Assembly (NCBI GenBank): GCA_023380675.1
Contig: JAMCRS010000383.1
Span: 1 to 33,984 of the forward strand
Direction of reading: 5' to 3'
DNA: 33,984 nt
DNA from: Chloroflexota bacterium
GTDB lineage: Bacteria > Chloroflexota > Anaerolineae > UBA4142
Under the pieces are notes generated by a model that searched no databases, was not told the origin of the DNA, and saw only the letters and a list, made by a program, of their open reading frames with translations. This document shows positions 15,773-23,692 of the stretch, piece after piece (within the stretch, counting starts at the first letter, position 1; each line of letters begins with the position of its first letter). A program made the translations under genes and the position numbers.

Positions 15773-16930
15773 TCAGACCACGTTGATCTCTTGGATCAGT
15801 CGCCCCTCGACAAAGCGCTCCAGGTCGAGCATGCTCACGTCGACCGTCTTGGATGCCCCGTCCAGGATGATCTCGCTCATCACCTTGCCGGCCGCCGGGG
15901 AGTGCTGGAAGCCGTGTCCAGAGAAACCGGCGGCGATATACATGCCGGGAAGCGCACGCGCCTGGGCGATAATGGGCTCGTCGTCGGGGGTGACCTCATA
16001 CAACCCCGCCATCTGCTTGGCGACGCGGGCGTGCTCCAGCATCGGGAACCGATTCAGCGCCCGCTCGAGCATCTTGAGATGGAACTCTTCATCGATGGCG
16101 TACGTGTCGCCGGGGACCTCGTCCGCGTTCGACATCCCCACCAGCAGCCCTTGCGCCTCCGGATGGAAATAGAGCGTGCTGGCGAACTCGATCGTAAAGG
16201 CGTGGTCGTGCGGAAGATCGGGCAGAGCGTCCGTCGTAAAGAACTGGCGGCGCACCGGCGCGATCGGAATGTCCAGACTCGCCATGCGCCCGATCTGCGC
16301 CGCCCACGGGCCGGCGCAATTCACGACCGTAGGCGTCGCGATCTCGCCTTGGTTGGTCAATACGGCCGCGATGCGGCCCCCCTCCGTCCGGATTCCCGTT
16401 ACGTTTGTCTCTGTCTCGATCTTGGCGCCAAGTTGGGATGCCGCACGAGCGAACCCTTGCGTGACGGAATTCGGGTCGGCCAGCCCGTCACGCGGACTAT
16501 AGCTTCCGCCGATAACGCCGTCGAGATTGACGAGCGGCACCAACGCGGCGATCTCGTCCCGACTCATGTAACGCGCGTCCGGCACGCCGACTCGATGCAT
16601 GAGGTCTATATTGGCTTTGAACGTCGCTACATCGGCAGGAGTGGCCAAAAGAAAAAGGTAGCCAATCGGTCGATAGTCGGCTGAAATGCCAAATAACTCT
16701 TCAAAATGCTCGATCACGTCTAGACTGTACAGGGACAGGCGAACATTGACCTCGGTCGAGAACTGGTAACGCACTCCGCCGGCATTGCGCCCGGTCGACC
16801 CCATCGCCAGAAACTTTTCCCGTTCGAGGAGCACAACCTTTCCGGCTCCGCGGCGAGCTAGATGGTAGGCTGTGCTTGCGCCCATGCATCCCCCGCCAAT
16901 CACGACGATGTCTGCAGTTTTTGGCACCAT
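15773..16930 (-). CDS. FAD-dependent oxidoreductase, DAO family (second paralogue)
   Basis: This 385-residue DAO-superfamily flavoenzyme acts on amino acids or secondary amines. The FAD-binding motif is IVVIGGGCMGASTAYHLARRG (Gly 12, 14, 17), followed by MGSTGRNAGGVRYQFSTEVNVRLS. LYFHPEAQGLLVGMSN lies mid-protein, and YEVTPDDEPIIAQ with YIAAGFSGHGFQHSPAAGKVMSEII forms the C-terminal FAD region. It resembles sarcosine oxidase beta-like proteins and is a clear relative of 4630-5811. The ATG follows GAGGAGAAG. It lies 109 bp downstream of the LiaF-like gene on the same strand; no clear separate promoter was found, so co-transcription is possible. Substrate unknown. Confidence 0.85.
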   Translation of the reverse strand: MVPKTADIVVIGGGCMGASTAYHLARRGAGKVVLLEREKFLAMGSTGRNAGGVRYQFSTEVNVRLSLYSLDVIEHFEELFGISADYRPIGYLFLLATPADVATFKANIDLMHRVGVPDARYMSRDEIAALVPLVNLDGVIGGSYSPRDGLADPNSVTQGFARAASQLGAKIETETNVTGIRTEGGRIAAVLTNQGEIATPTVVNCAGPWAAQIGRMASLDIPIAPVRRQFFTTDALPDLPHDHAFTIEFASTLYFHPEAQGLLVGMSNADEVPGDTYAIDEEFHLKMLERALNRFPMLEHARVAKQMAGLYEVTPDDEPIIAQARALPGMYIAAGFSGHGFQHSPAAGKVMSEIILDGASKTVDVSMLDLERFVEGRLIQEINVV

Positions 16931-17039
16931 TGCTTCTCCTCAGTATGTGACTTTGCCTCGTTCTGCTGCACCTACCGCCAGCGCAGACTGCGGCGAAGGC
17001 TCCTGACGAAGGCGGCACGCACCGACGCGCGCCCTCCGG

Positions 17040-17840
17040 CTAACGGACCGAGATCGACCCCGCGCCCATCTCCGTTTCCACATCGACCTTGTTCTTCGCC
17101 GTGTCATAATCCGGCGATGCGAAAGTGTCTCCGCTCTTTGGAAAACGGCGGGTGTCCACGTCGATCCCGAGGAGTCCGCCGCCGGCCCGAATTCGCGCGG
17201 CGACCCCTTCGGGAACACGAAGGGTGACCGAGGCCGCGCCTCCTTCGATTCGGACGCGCGTGCTGCCGGCGTCCGTCGGCAGCCGCACGTCGGTGGAGTT
17301 GGCGCCGGTCTTGATTCTCAAGTCAGTGACGCGTGCGCGGCCTAGGTCCAGCCGGGTTTCGTTCGCGCCGATCTCGAATTCCAGTTCGAGCGGGATCGCG
17401 CCGTTGACCGCAAACGACCAATCGAGGGAGCCGGCGTTCCAGCTCCAGGGTCCCCAGATGCCCGGGAATGCGTCGTGAGGTATTCTCAGGTCCAGCATAA
17501 GGGCGTCGCCCTCGTGCCTCGCGCGGTAGTCGAGTCCACCGCCGAACGAACCCTCGACCAATTTGTCCGCCGGCGCGTTCGAATCGACCGTCAAGCGTCC
17601 GGCGCCGTGCCGGACCCGAATGTGAGAGCGAGCGGCCCCCTCGAGCGGAATAGACACCTGCTCTGCTCTGGAATGCGGCCGATACACGGCGCCAAGCAAG
17701 ATCCAGGCGCCCAAGACAATGAGCAGCACCGGCCAGACGAGACTCCACAGGTTGACTGCGATGATTCCGAGACTCTGCAGCAGAAACAGAACGCCGAGCG
17801 CCACGAGCACCAAACCCCAGAACGTCGACCTTCGCTCCAT
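17040..17840 (-). CDS. LiaF-like membrane protein (DUF5668 region plus beta-solenoid/toast-rack-like domain)
   Basis: This 266-residue protein has two TM helices at the N-terminus (about 7-25 and 30-50), with GLVLVALGVLFLLQSLGI and LWSLVWPVLLIVLGAWILL typical of the LiaI/LiaF-like TM region (DUF5668). A beta-rich exterior domain follows, with repeated strands GAGRLTVDS, IGANETRLDLG, IKTGANSTDVRLP and IEGGAASVTLRVP. Such proteins are linked to envelope-stress sensing (cell-wall-active antibiotics response in Firmicutes). AAGGAGGAG precedes the ATG. No LiaRS-type two-component genes are adjacent, so its role here is not defined. Confidence 0.75.
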   Translation of the reverse strand: MERRSTFWGLVLVALGVLFLLQSLGIIAVNLWSLVWPVLLIVLGAWILLGAVYRPHSRAEQVSIPLEGAARSHIRVRHGAGRLTVDSNAPADKLVEGSFGGGLDYRARHEGDALMLDLRIPHDAFPGIWGPWSWNAGSLDWSFAVNGAIPLELEFEIGANETRLDLGRARVTDLRIKTGANSTDVRLPTDAGSTRVRIEGGAASVTLRVPEGVAARIRAGGGLLGIDVDTRRFPKSGDTFASPDYDTAKNKVDVETEMGAGSISVR

Positions 17841-17876
17841 CGTCTCCTCCTTGCCGCGACCAAAAACGCCAGCCGC

Positions 17877-17905
17877 ATCATAACGCCAAGCGCAGAATAA
17901 GACAA
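17877..17905 (-). promoter_or_regulatory. Promoter of the LiaF-like gene (minus strand)
   Basis: On the minus strand, TTGTCT (17905-17900) and TATGAT (17882-17877) are separated by 17 bp. It is back-to-back with the promoter of the EamA gene. Confidence 0.6.
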
Positions 17906-17921
17906 ACTTTTCACCTGCGGC

Positions 17922-17950
17922 TTGACACGCGCAAACCTCGATGGTATTCT
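17922..17950 (+). promoter_or_regulatory. Promoter of the EamA transporter gene
   Basis: An exact TTGACA (17922-17927) and TATTCT (17945-17950) are separated by 17 bp. Transcription would begin near 17957, only about 12 nt before the ATG. Confidence 0.75.
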
Positions 17951-17968
17951 CTCGGCGGTGACGACAAG

Positions 17969-18853
17969 ATGATGCGCGAGGAGTCGACGCGCGGATACCT
18001 GATGGTGGCAGTGGCGGCCGGGCTCTGGGGCACGCTCGGTCTCCTGTTCAAGGTCCTCCACGACGACTATGGGATCGCGGTGTTGACGCTCGCCTTTCTG
18101 CGTGCGGGCGGCGCGCTCGTGATCCTCGTCGCCGGGCTCGCGCTCTTCCGTCCGTCCCTGCTGAGCATCTCGCGGCGCTCGCTCGTGTTCTTTGCGATCT
18201 ACGGCTTGTGCGGCGTCAGCGCGTTTTACATTTCCTACATAGAGGCCGTCGTTCAAACGAGCGTGACGACGGCCGTCGTGCTCCTTTACACCGCGCCGGC
18301 GTTCGTCACTTTGCTCGCCTGGCGAATCTGGAACGAGTCCCTGGGGACGCGCAAGCTGGTCGCGCTTGGACTGGCATTCGTGGGCTGCGCGCTGGTCGCG
18401 CGGGCGTACGACCCGTCACAACTGAGTGTGAATCTAATCGGCCTCGGCTTTGGCGTGGCGGCCGGCTTTACGTATGCGCTCTACACGATCTTTAGCAAGT
18501 CGGCGCTCGAACGCCACGAGTCTTGGACGGCGCTGGCGTACGCGCTCTTCTTTGGCGCTCTCTTTCTCCTCCCTTTACAGACCTGGGAAGGCTTTGCGCC
18601 TCTGCGGCAGCCGGGGGCGTGGATATTCGTCGTCGCACTCGCCGCCGGCCCCACGCTCGGCTCGCTGGCGCTCTACAATGCCGGCCTGCGCCGCGTGCCG
18701 GCGAGCAACGCCAGCGTGACCGCGACGATCGAGCCGGTCGTCGCGAGCGTGCTCGCATTTCTGTTTTTGGGGGAGCGTCTGGAGTTGTTGCAGCTCGTCG
18801 GCGCCGCGATGGTCGTGGCGGGTGCAGTGTGGTTGAGCGCGGGGGAACCCTAG
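17969..18853 (+). CDS. EamA/DMT-family transporter
   Basis: This 294-residue membrane protein has ten predicted TM helices arranged as two EamA (DUF6) repeats. The first starts GYLMVAVAAGLWGTLGLLFKVL and includes VVQTSVTTAVVLLYTAPAFVTLLAW. The second starts LIGLGFGVAAGFTYALYTIFSKSAL and ends VPASNASVTATIEPVVASVLAFLFLGERLELLQLVGAAMVVAG. DMT proteins are usually exporters of amino acids or other small metabolites; the substrate cannot be inferred. The gene is monocistronic with its own promoter and a very short leader. It converges on the next gene with only 4 bp between the stop codons. Confidence 0.9.
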   Translation: MMREESTRGYLMVAVAAGLWGTLGLLFKVLHDDYGIAVLTLAFLRAGGALVILVAGLALFRPSLLSISRRSLVFFAIYGLCGVSAFYISYIEAVVQTSVTTAVVLLYTAPAFVTLLAWRIWNESLGTRKLVALGLAFVGCALVARAYDPSQLSVNLIGLGFGVAAGFTYALYTIFSKSALERHESWTALAYALFFGALFLLPLQTWEGFAPLRQPGAWIFVVALAAGPTLGSLALYNAGLRRVPASNASVTATIEPVVASVLAFLFLGERLELLQLVGAAMVVAGAVWLSAGEP

Positions 18854-18857
18854 GCCG

Positions 18858-19715
18858 TCAGCGCGGCCGCAAGAGAAGCAGCATGACCATCGCACCGCCG
18901 ACGATCATGGCGAATTCGACGAAGACGATCCGATTGAGGCGGTTCCAGAGGTACTGCTGGGTGATGCCGGTCAGCGCGTAGAAAAAGAGCAGCAGCATTG
19001 CGCCGCCGACGAACCCGGTAGCGCTCCAATAGTTCAGCGCCCACACGATCTCGCCCATGGCGAGCCCGACGGCGGCGCCGTACAGCCACGTGCGTCCGAA
19101 ATCGGACTCGCTGCCGCGCAGGAGCTCGAGCGCCATAAGGCCGGCGGTGACGCCGATGGCCGTGGACGAATACAGGCTGCGGAGCTTCCAGCTGTAGATG
19201 GTCGTGAAAAGGACGAGCGCGGCGAGATAGACGGCCAGGTTGACGCCCAGCCGCGCGGCGCTGTACCACCGGTCGTTCAAGTCGATCGTGATGTATTCGC
19301 CGACGATGACGCCGACCATGAACGCGCCGGCGAACGCGACGCCGATCAGGCCGAACGCTCCGTAAAGCTTGACGTTTGCGAGCGAGAGGACCATCGTCGC
19401 CCCGACCACGATCAGGACCGGGACGATCCAGAGGATGAAGATATAGCGCGTTTCGCCGAGATGAACGCGGGGATGAGTGCGCGCGATCGAATTCACGCCG
19501 GCGGCGGTCAGGGCCGCGAGAAGCACGGCGATCAGCCAACTGCCGGAGATCGTCAGGCTCGCCTCCGAGCCCAGGAACGTGAATTCAATACGTTGTGAAG
19601 GCAGGTCGACGATGAGGGAAAGCGTGAGACCGATCAGAACGAGGCTGGTGAGCAGAGACAGTCGGTCGAGCGGCGCGAGCGCGGTCGACGCGCGCGGGGA
19701 CGTTGGCTCCAGCAT
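18858..19715 (-). CDS. Multi-pass membrane protein of unknown function (DUF5656-like)
   Basis: This 285-residue integral membrane protein has about eight or nine TM helices, for example LTSLVLIGLTLSLIV, SWLIAVLLAALTAAGV, YIFILWIVPVLIVVGATMV, LAVYLAALVLFTTIYSW and FAMIVGGAMVMLLLL. No catalytic motif is visible. Overall shape and composition suggest the DUF5656 family known mainly from Chloroflexota, but that assignment is tentative. There is no Shine-Dalgarno. The -10 box of a good promoter ends 6 nt before the ATG, so the mRNA is probably leaderless. It is divergent from the prepilin peptidase gene 38 bp away. Confidence 0.65.
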   Translation of the reverse strand: MLEPTSPRASTALAPLDRLSLLTSLVLIGLTLSLIVDLPSQRIEFTFLGSEASLTISGSWLIAVLLAALTAAGVNSIARTHPRVHLGETRYIFILWIVPVLIVVGATMVLSLANVKLYGAFGLIGVAFAGAFMVGVIVGEYITIDLNDRWYSAARLGVNLAVYLAALVLFTTIYSWKLRSLYSSTAIGVTAGLMALELLRGSESDFGRTWLYGAAVGLAMGEIVWALNYWSATGFVGGAMLLLFFYALTGITQQYLWNRLNRIVFVEFAMIVGGAMVMLLLLRPR

Positions 19716-19721
19716 GTCGTC

Positions 19722-19750
19722 ATATTAATCGGCGCTCTCATTTTTGTCAA
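19722..19750 (-). promoter_or_regulatory. Promoter giving a probable leaderless mRNA (minus strand)
   Basis: On the minus strand, TTGACA (19750-19745) and TAATAT (19727-19722) are separated by 17 bp. The expected start, 7 nt past the -10 box, is position 19715, which is the A of the ATG. Confidence 0.65.
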
Positions 19751-19753
19751 ACC

Positions 19754-20509
19754 ATGGAAATCATTTTGTTCGCGCTTGTCGGATGGGCGGTCGGCGTGGC
19801 GATCAATCGCACGGCCGACAATTTGCCCGCGCAGCGTTCACTCCTTGAGGCTCCGTGCTGCTTGCACTGTTCGACGCCGCGTCCGATCGTCGAGCAAAGT
19901 GGCTTTGTCGCCAACTTGCTTCGACAGAGATGCCGCAATTGCGGCGCGCCGATGCCGCTGCGAGCGCCGATCGTCGAGATCGCGAGCGCGCTGCTCTTTT
20001 TCTTCCTGTGGACCCGTTACGGACCGGGTGTTCAGCTGGTCCTTGCGTCGATCTACACGGCCGTCTTTCTGCTCGTCCTCGTGACCGACTTGGAGCATCG
20101 CCTGATTTTCAACGTCGTGATCTTACCGGCCGCGGTATTTGCGGCCGTCACCAGCCCGGTTGCACAAATCGGCCCGCGGAGCTCGCTGCTGGGAGGCGTG
20201 ACGGCTTTTGCAATCGTGTTCGCGATCTATCTCTTCGCCGAGGTCTTTTCACGATTGCGCCATTTGCAGGTGCCCGGCGGAGCGTTTGGTCAGGGGGACG
20301 TCAAGCTGGCGGTATTTATGGGTCTGGTGACCGGCTTCCCGGCAGTCCTGCTTGCGATTCTGTACACCATCCTGCTGGGCGGCGTGGGCGCGCTCGCATT
20401 TCTCGCGTATCATCTCGTCGTACACCGTCGTCTCGCGCTCACAACGGCCATTCCGTACGGGCCGTTCTTCTGCATCGCCGGCTGGGCGATCATGATATTT
20501 GGGACCTGA
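19754..20509 (+). CDS. Prepilin peptidase, A24 family (PilD/GspO-like)
   Basis: This 251-residue inner-membrane aspartic protease cleaves and usually N-methylates type IV pilin or pseudopilin precursors. The two catalytic aspartates are visible: Asp112 in TDLEHRLI and Asp182 in GQGDVKLAVFMGL. The N-terminal cytosolic zinc-binding loop has two pairs, C36-x2-C39 and C60-x2-C63, typical of bifunctional PilD enzymes. The N-terminal TM differs from the usual G-x-F-L-N-V motif (GWAVGVAINRTADNLP). About seven or eight TM helices are present. No pilin or assembly gene lies in the window, so its substrates are elsewhere. Confidence 0.9.
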   Translation: MEIILFALVGWAVGVAINRTADNLPAQRSLLEAPCCLHCSTPRPIVEQSGFVANLLRQRCRNCGAPMPLRAPIVEIASALLFFFLWTRYGPGVQLVLASIYTAVFLLVLVTDLEHRLIFNVVILPAAVFAAVTSPVAQIGPRSSLLGGVTAFAIVFAIYLFAEVFSRLRHLQVPGGAFGQGDVKLAVFMGLVTGFPAVLLAILYTILLGGVGALAFLAYHLVVHRRLALTTAIPYGPFFCIAGWAIMIFGT

Positions 20510-20522
20510 AAGCGCCGTTCCC

Positions 20523-20552
20523 TTGCCCGCCCTGCGCGATTCGTGGTAGAAT
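20523..20552 (+). promoter_or_regulatory. Possible promoter of the zinc-finger membrane protein gene
   Basis: TTGCCC (20523-20528) and TAGAAT (20547-20552) are separated by 18 bp, just after the prepilin peptidase stop. Confidence 0.45.
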
Positions 20553-20584
20553 AGCGTAAAGAATATTTGTTCGCAAGGATACTC

Positions 20585-21148
20585 ATGTCCTCGGCTCCAT
20601 TGTACTGCACCAATCATCCAAAAACAGAGACTCTCCTCCGCTGCAATCGCTGCGGAAAACCCTACTGCATCCGATGCCTGGAACGCACCCCGGTCGGCTA
20701 CCGCTGTAAAGAGTGTCTGAGTGCACAGCAAGCGGGCTACTATACCGCAACGCCGATAGATTTCGGCATCGCCGCGGTCGTCGGTGCGATCGCCTCGACG
20801 GTCGGAGGCGGTATCGCGACTTTTCTGGGTGGCGGGATCTTTTTCTTGCTGGCGATCTTTTATGCGCCCTTTGTGGGCGGAATCATCGCACAAGTCATCC
20901 AATGGTCGGTCCAGAACCGTCGCGGGCGATACCTCTGGATTGCGGCATGTGGAGGCGTGATCGTCGGGGGGCTTGTGGGCGCCGGCTTTTTGCCTCTGAT
21001 TGTTGTGCTGTTCGACAGAGGCGGCGGCGACCTGCTCGGATTCATCGCGCTGCTGCCGGTCATTGCGTTCAGGGCTGTTTTCAATCTAGGCTTTCTGATC
21101 TACATCGTGCTCGCCGTCGGCACGGTCTACGCCCGGCTGCGCGCCTAG
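20585..21148 (+). CDS. B-box-like zinc-finger membrane protein, unknown function
   Basis: This 187-residue protein has an N-terminal zinc-binding module of B-box type and a C-terminal membrane region. Candidate ligands are Cys8, His11, Cys20, Cys23, Cys28, Cys31, Cys41 and Cys44 (YCTNHPKTETLLRCNRCGKPYC then GYRCKEC). Four hydrophobic segments follow between about 60 and 185, including a Gly-rich IASTVGGGIATFLGGGIFFLLAIF. Bacterial proteins of this layout are widespread, often annotated as zinc-finger or rhomboid-like accessory proteins, without known function. AAGGA precedes ATG 20585. The gap to recN (21149-21383) holds no recognised gene. Confidence 0.72.
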   Translation: MSSAPLYCTNHPKTETLLRCNRCGKPYCIRCLERTPVGYRCKECLSAQQAGYYTATPIDFGIAAVVGAIASTVGGGIATFLGGGIFFLLAIFYAPFVGGIIAQVIQWSVQNRRGRYLWIAACGGVIVGGLVGAGFLPLIVVLFDRGGGDLLGFIALLPVIAFRAVFNLGFLIYIVLAVGTVYARLRA

Positions 21149-21383
21149 GCGCACGCACCCTTCCGGCCGGGCGGTCGCCCCGAGAAACCAAGCTAGTGCT
21201 TGACCTGTTGGCTACTGGCTCCGGCGTCCAGTGTATTTCACAGCGGGCGCCTGTCTTCGCCGTTGTGGCATGGCTTTGGCGCACATCGCCCCTGTGCCGC
21301 AGGAACGGCGTGACCCCGTTCGCCGCGACTTTGACCTGGCTTGGCCTCTTATCGACGTTTCGATTCGGAGGCCGGGAGGCACT

Positions 21384-23162
21384 ATGCTCGCCGAAATCGA
21401 CATCGCAAACTTTGCCATCATCGATCACGTGCACCTCCAGTTCCATCGCGGCTTTAACGTCTTGACCGGCGAAACGGGCGCGGGCAAATCGATCATCATC
21501 GACGCCGTCGGCACGCTCCTGGGCGGTCGCGCGCAAAGCGAATTCCTGCGGGCCGGGAGCGACAAGACGCGCGTCGAGGGGACGTTCACGCTGCACTCCG
21601 CGGCGCGGGACATTGTCTTTCCAATCCTCGACGAGATTGGGATCGAGCACGAAGACGAAACTCTCATCGTCACACGCGAGATCAACCGCGAAGGCCGAAA
21701 CGTCTGCCGGGTGAACGGACACGCGGTCACCCTGCACGTGCTGGAGCGGGTGGGTGAGTCGCTCGTCGACATCCACGGCCAGAGCGAGCACATATCCCTG
21801 CTGCGCGTGCGGACTCACGTGGACTTTCTCGACCGATTCGGCAACCTCCTCGCCAAGCGCGCCGAGGTCGCCGACAAGGTCAAGGCGCTGCGGGGCGTTC
21901 GCGGGGAATTAAAGACCCTCCAGATGGACGAGCGCGAGATCGCGCGGCGGGTCGACCGGCTGACTTTCGTGGTCGACGAGATCTCCTCAGCCAATCTTCG
22001 GGCTGGCGAAGAGGAGACATTGAAAACCGAACGCGAGCTTTTGGGAAACGCGGAGCTGCGCGCGAGCCTCGCCGACCACGCCTATCGGGCCTTGTACGGC
22101 GAAGGCGAGGACGACAAGGGAGCGATCGACCTGTTGAACGAAGCGCTGCAGGCGCTGACGGGTCTGGAGAAATACGACCCCGCGGTCAAGCCGCTCTTCG
22201 ACGAGGCGGAAGGCGCTTACGCGCAGGCAGACGATCTCTCGCACGCATTGCGCGCGTATCGCGACAACGTCGACCACGACCCGGAACGCTTGCAGCAGAT
22301 CGACGAGCGACTGGACCTCATCTTTCGCTTGAAGCGCAAATACGGCGATTCGGTAGACGAGATCGTCAAGTTCGGAGAGAACGCGGCGGCCGAGCTTGCC
22401 GGGATTTCGCACGGCGAAGAGCGCATCAAAGAGTTGAACGCGCTGGAGACGCGGCTCCTCGCCGAGATCGCCGCGCTCGCCGTCGAGCTCTCCAAGGCAC
22501 GCGAGAAAGCGGGCGCCGAGTTGTCGAAAGGCGTCGAGTCCCAGCTCCAAGACCTCGGCATGGCCAAGGCCAAGTTCGGTGTCGCACTCGACCGATCGGA
22601 TGGTCCAGACGGAGTTCCTGTGGACGGCCGTCGGGTGGCCTTCGACACGACCGGCATCGATCGCGTCGAATTCATGGTCTCGCCCAACCCGGGTGAGCCG
22701 CTCAAGCCGCTGGCGAAGATCGCCTCGGGCGGAGAGACGTCGCGGCTGATGCTCGCGATGAAATCAGTGCTCGCGGTCGCGGACAACACCCCGACATTGA
22801 TCTTCGACGAAATCGATCAGGGGATCGGCGGCCGCACGGGTGGGATCGTGGGTAACAAGCTTTGGGCGCTCACGCCGACCGCCCACAAGGACGACCGCTC
22901 CGCGCACCACCAGGTGATCTGCATCACCCACCTGCCACAGATCGCCGCATACGGCGATACGCATTTCAAGATCAGGAAAGAGGCCGTCGGCGAACGAACG
23001 GTGACGCAGGTCGCCGAGCTCAAACAAGCGGATCGGGTGGAAGAATTGGCCCAGATGCTTGGAACGGAAACGGCGACGACCCGGCTGAACGCGGAAGAGC
23101 TGCTCCGAGAGACGACCGAAACGAAAAAGCGGCAGGCGTCCGAGAGCAAGCGTAAGACGTGA
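21384..23162 (+). CDS. recN: DNA repair protein RecN
   Basis: This 592-residue SMC-like ATPase acts in recombinational repair of double-strand breaks. Walker A GETGAGKS is at residues 29-36, within the RecN-typical IANFAIIDHVHLQF...GFNVLTGETGAGKSIIIDA. LVDIHGQSEHISLL marks the family, and long helical arms (about 150-380) form the coiled coil. The C-terminal head carries the signature ASGGETSRLMLAMKSVL and Walker B PTLIFDEIDQGIGGRTG, then the CITHLPQIAAYGDTHFKI switch. ATG 21384 follows GGGAGG; the frame is open further upstream but without family similarity. Slightly longer than E. coli RecN (553), with small insertions and a basic tail. Confidence 0.96.
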   Translation: MLAEIDIANFAIIDHVHLQFHRGFNVLTGETGAGKSIIIDAVGTLLGGRAQSEFLRAGSDKTRVEGTFTLHSAARDIVFPILDEIGIEHEDETLIVTREINREGRNVCRVNGHAVTLHVLERVGESLVDIHGQSEHISLLRVRTHVDFLDRFGNLLAKRAEVADKVKALRGVRGELKTLQMDEREIARRVDRLTFVVDEISSANLRAGEEETLKTERELLGNAELRASLADHAYRALYGEGEDDKGAIDLLNEALQALTGLEKYDPAVKPLFDEAEGAYAQADDLSHALRAYRDNVDHDPERLQQIDERLDLIFRLKRKYGDSVDEIVKFGENAAAELAGISHGEERIKELNALETRLLAEIAALAVELSKAREKAGAELSKGVESQLQDLGMAKAKFGVALDRSDGPDGVPVDGRRVAFDTTGIDRVEFMVSPNPGEPLKPLAKIASGGETSRLMLAMKSVLAVADNTPTLIFDEIDQGIGGRTGGIVGNKLWALTPTAHKDDRSAHHQVICITHLPQIAAYGDTHFKIRKEAVGERTVTQVAELKQADRVEELAQMLGTETATTRLNAEELLRETTETKKRQASESKRKT

Positions 23163-23276
23163 GCCGGGCGCTGGCCGGGGGACCCCTTTAGCGGCTGCGT
23201 GGGATGCGTAACAATTGGGCCTGCCCTTCGTTAGTCTAGTAGGAGCATTCATGTGCTCCGAGAAGAAGGAGGCCAA

Positions 23277-23489
23277 ATGGAAAACAGGCTGATAGGAAGT
23301 TACCTCGTCAACGAGGGTGTCATAACCCGGGAGCAGCTGGACGAGGCACTGGTTGCGCAGGCCGAGCACAAAGGAACGTCAATGCCGCTCATCGGAACGG
23401 TGCTCCTAAAGATGGGTGCGATCAACGAGGATGACCTGACCTTTGCGCTCGCCGAACAAGAGCGCGATCGCATGCGGGTTACTTCCTGA
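23277..23489 (+). CDS. Small stand-alone MshEN/GspE-N-like protein
   Basis: This 70-residue protein consists almost only of two similar halves offset by exactly 33 residues: R4-L-I-G-x-x-L-V-x-x-G-x-I...L21...A24-L25...Q28 and P37-L-I-G-x-x-L-L-x-x-G-x-I...L54...A57-L58...Q61. This matches the MshEN pattern (RLGxxLxxxGxIxxxxLxxxLxxQ), which in MshE-type ATPases binds c-di-GMP, but here no ATPase is attached. AAGGAGG (23266-23272) lies 4 nt before the ATG. A terminator follows, so it is a short single gene downstream of recN. Whether it binds c-di-GMP is untested; the second half lacks the leading Arg. Confidence 0.75.
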   Translation: MENRLIGSYLVNEGVITREQLDEALVAQAEHKGTSMPLIGTVLLKMGAINEDDLTFALAEQERDRMRVTS

Positions 23490-23529
23490 CCGCCCGGCGC
23501 GCTAGGCGCGCACCAGACCGACGAGAACG

Positions 23530-23560
23530 GGGACGCGGAAAACCGCGTCCCTTTATGTTT
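23530..23560 (+). terminator. Rho-independent terminator after the MshEN-like gene
   Basis: GGGACGCGG (23530-23538) pairs perfectly with CCGCGTCCC (23543-23551) around AAAA and is followed by a T-rich tract. Nothing else is recognised between it and the promoter region of the next gene. Confidence 0.85.
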
Positions 23561-23627
23561 GTTGCCGCGAGATCAAGCGCTCCCGGCATGCTCGGTTCGT
23601 GGATGAACGCGGCGGCCAAGCCGCTGT

Positions 23628-23656
23628 TTGCTAATCGCCGCACTTGATGATAAAAT
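23628..23656 (+). promoter_or_regulatory. Possible promoter of the glycan-assembly cluster
   Basis: TTGCTA (23628-23633) and TAAAAT (23651-23656) are separated by 17 bp, upstream of the flippase-like gene. Confidence 0.45.
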
Positions 23657-23692
23657 GTGCAGCCGTGCAGCGCTGTGTGCGACAAGGAGTCG

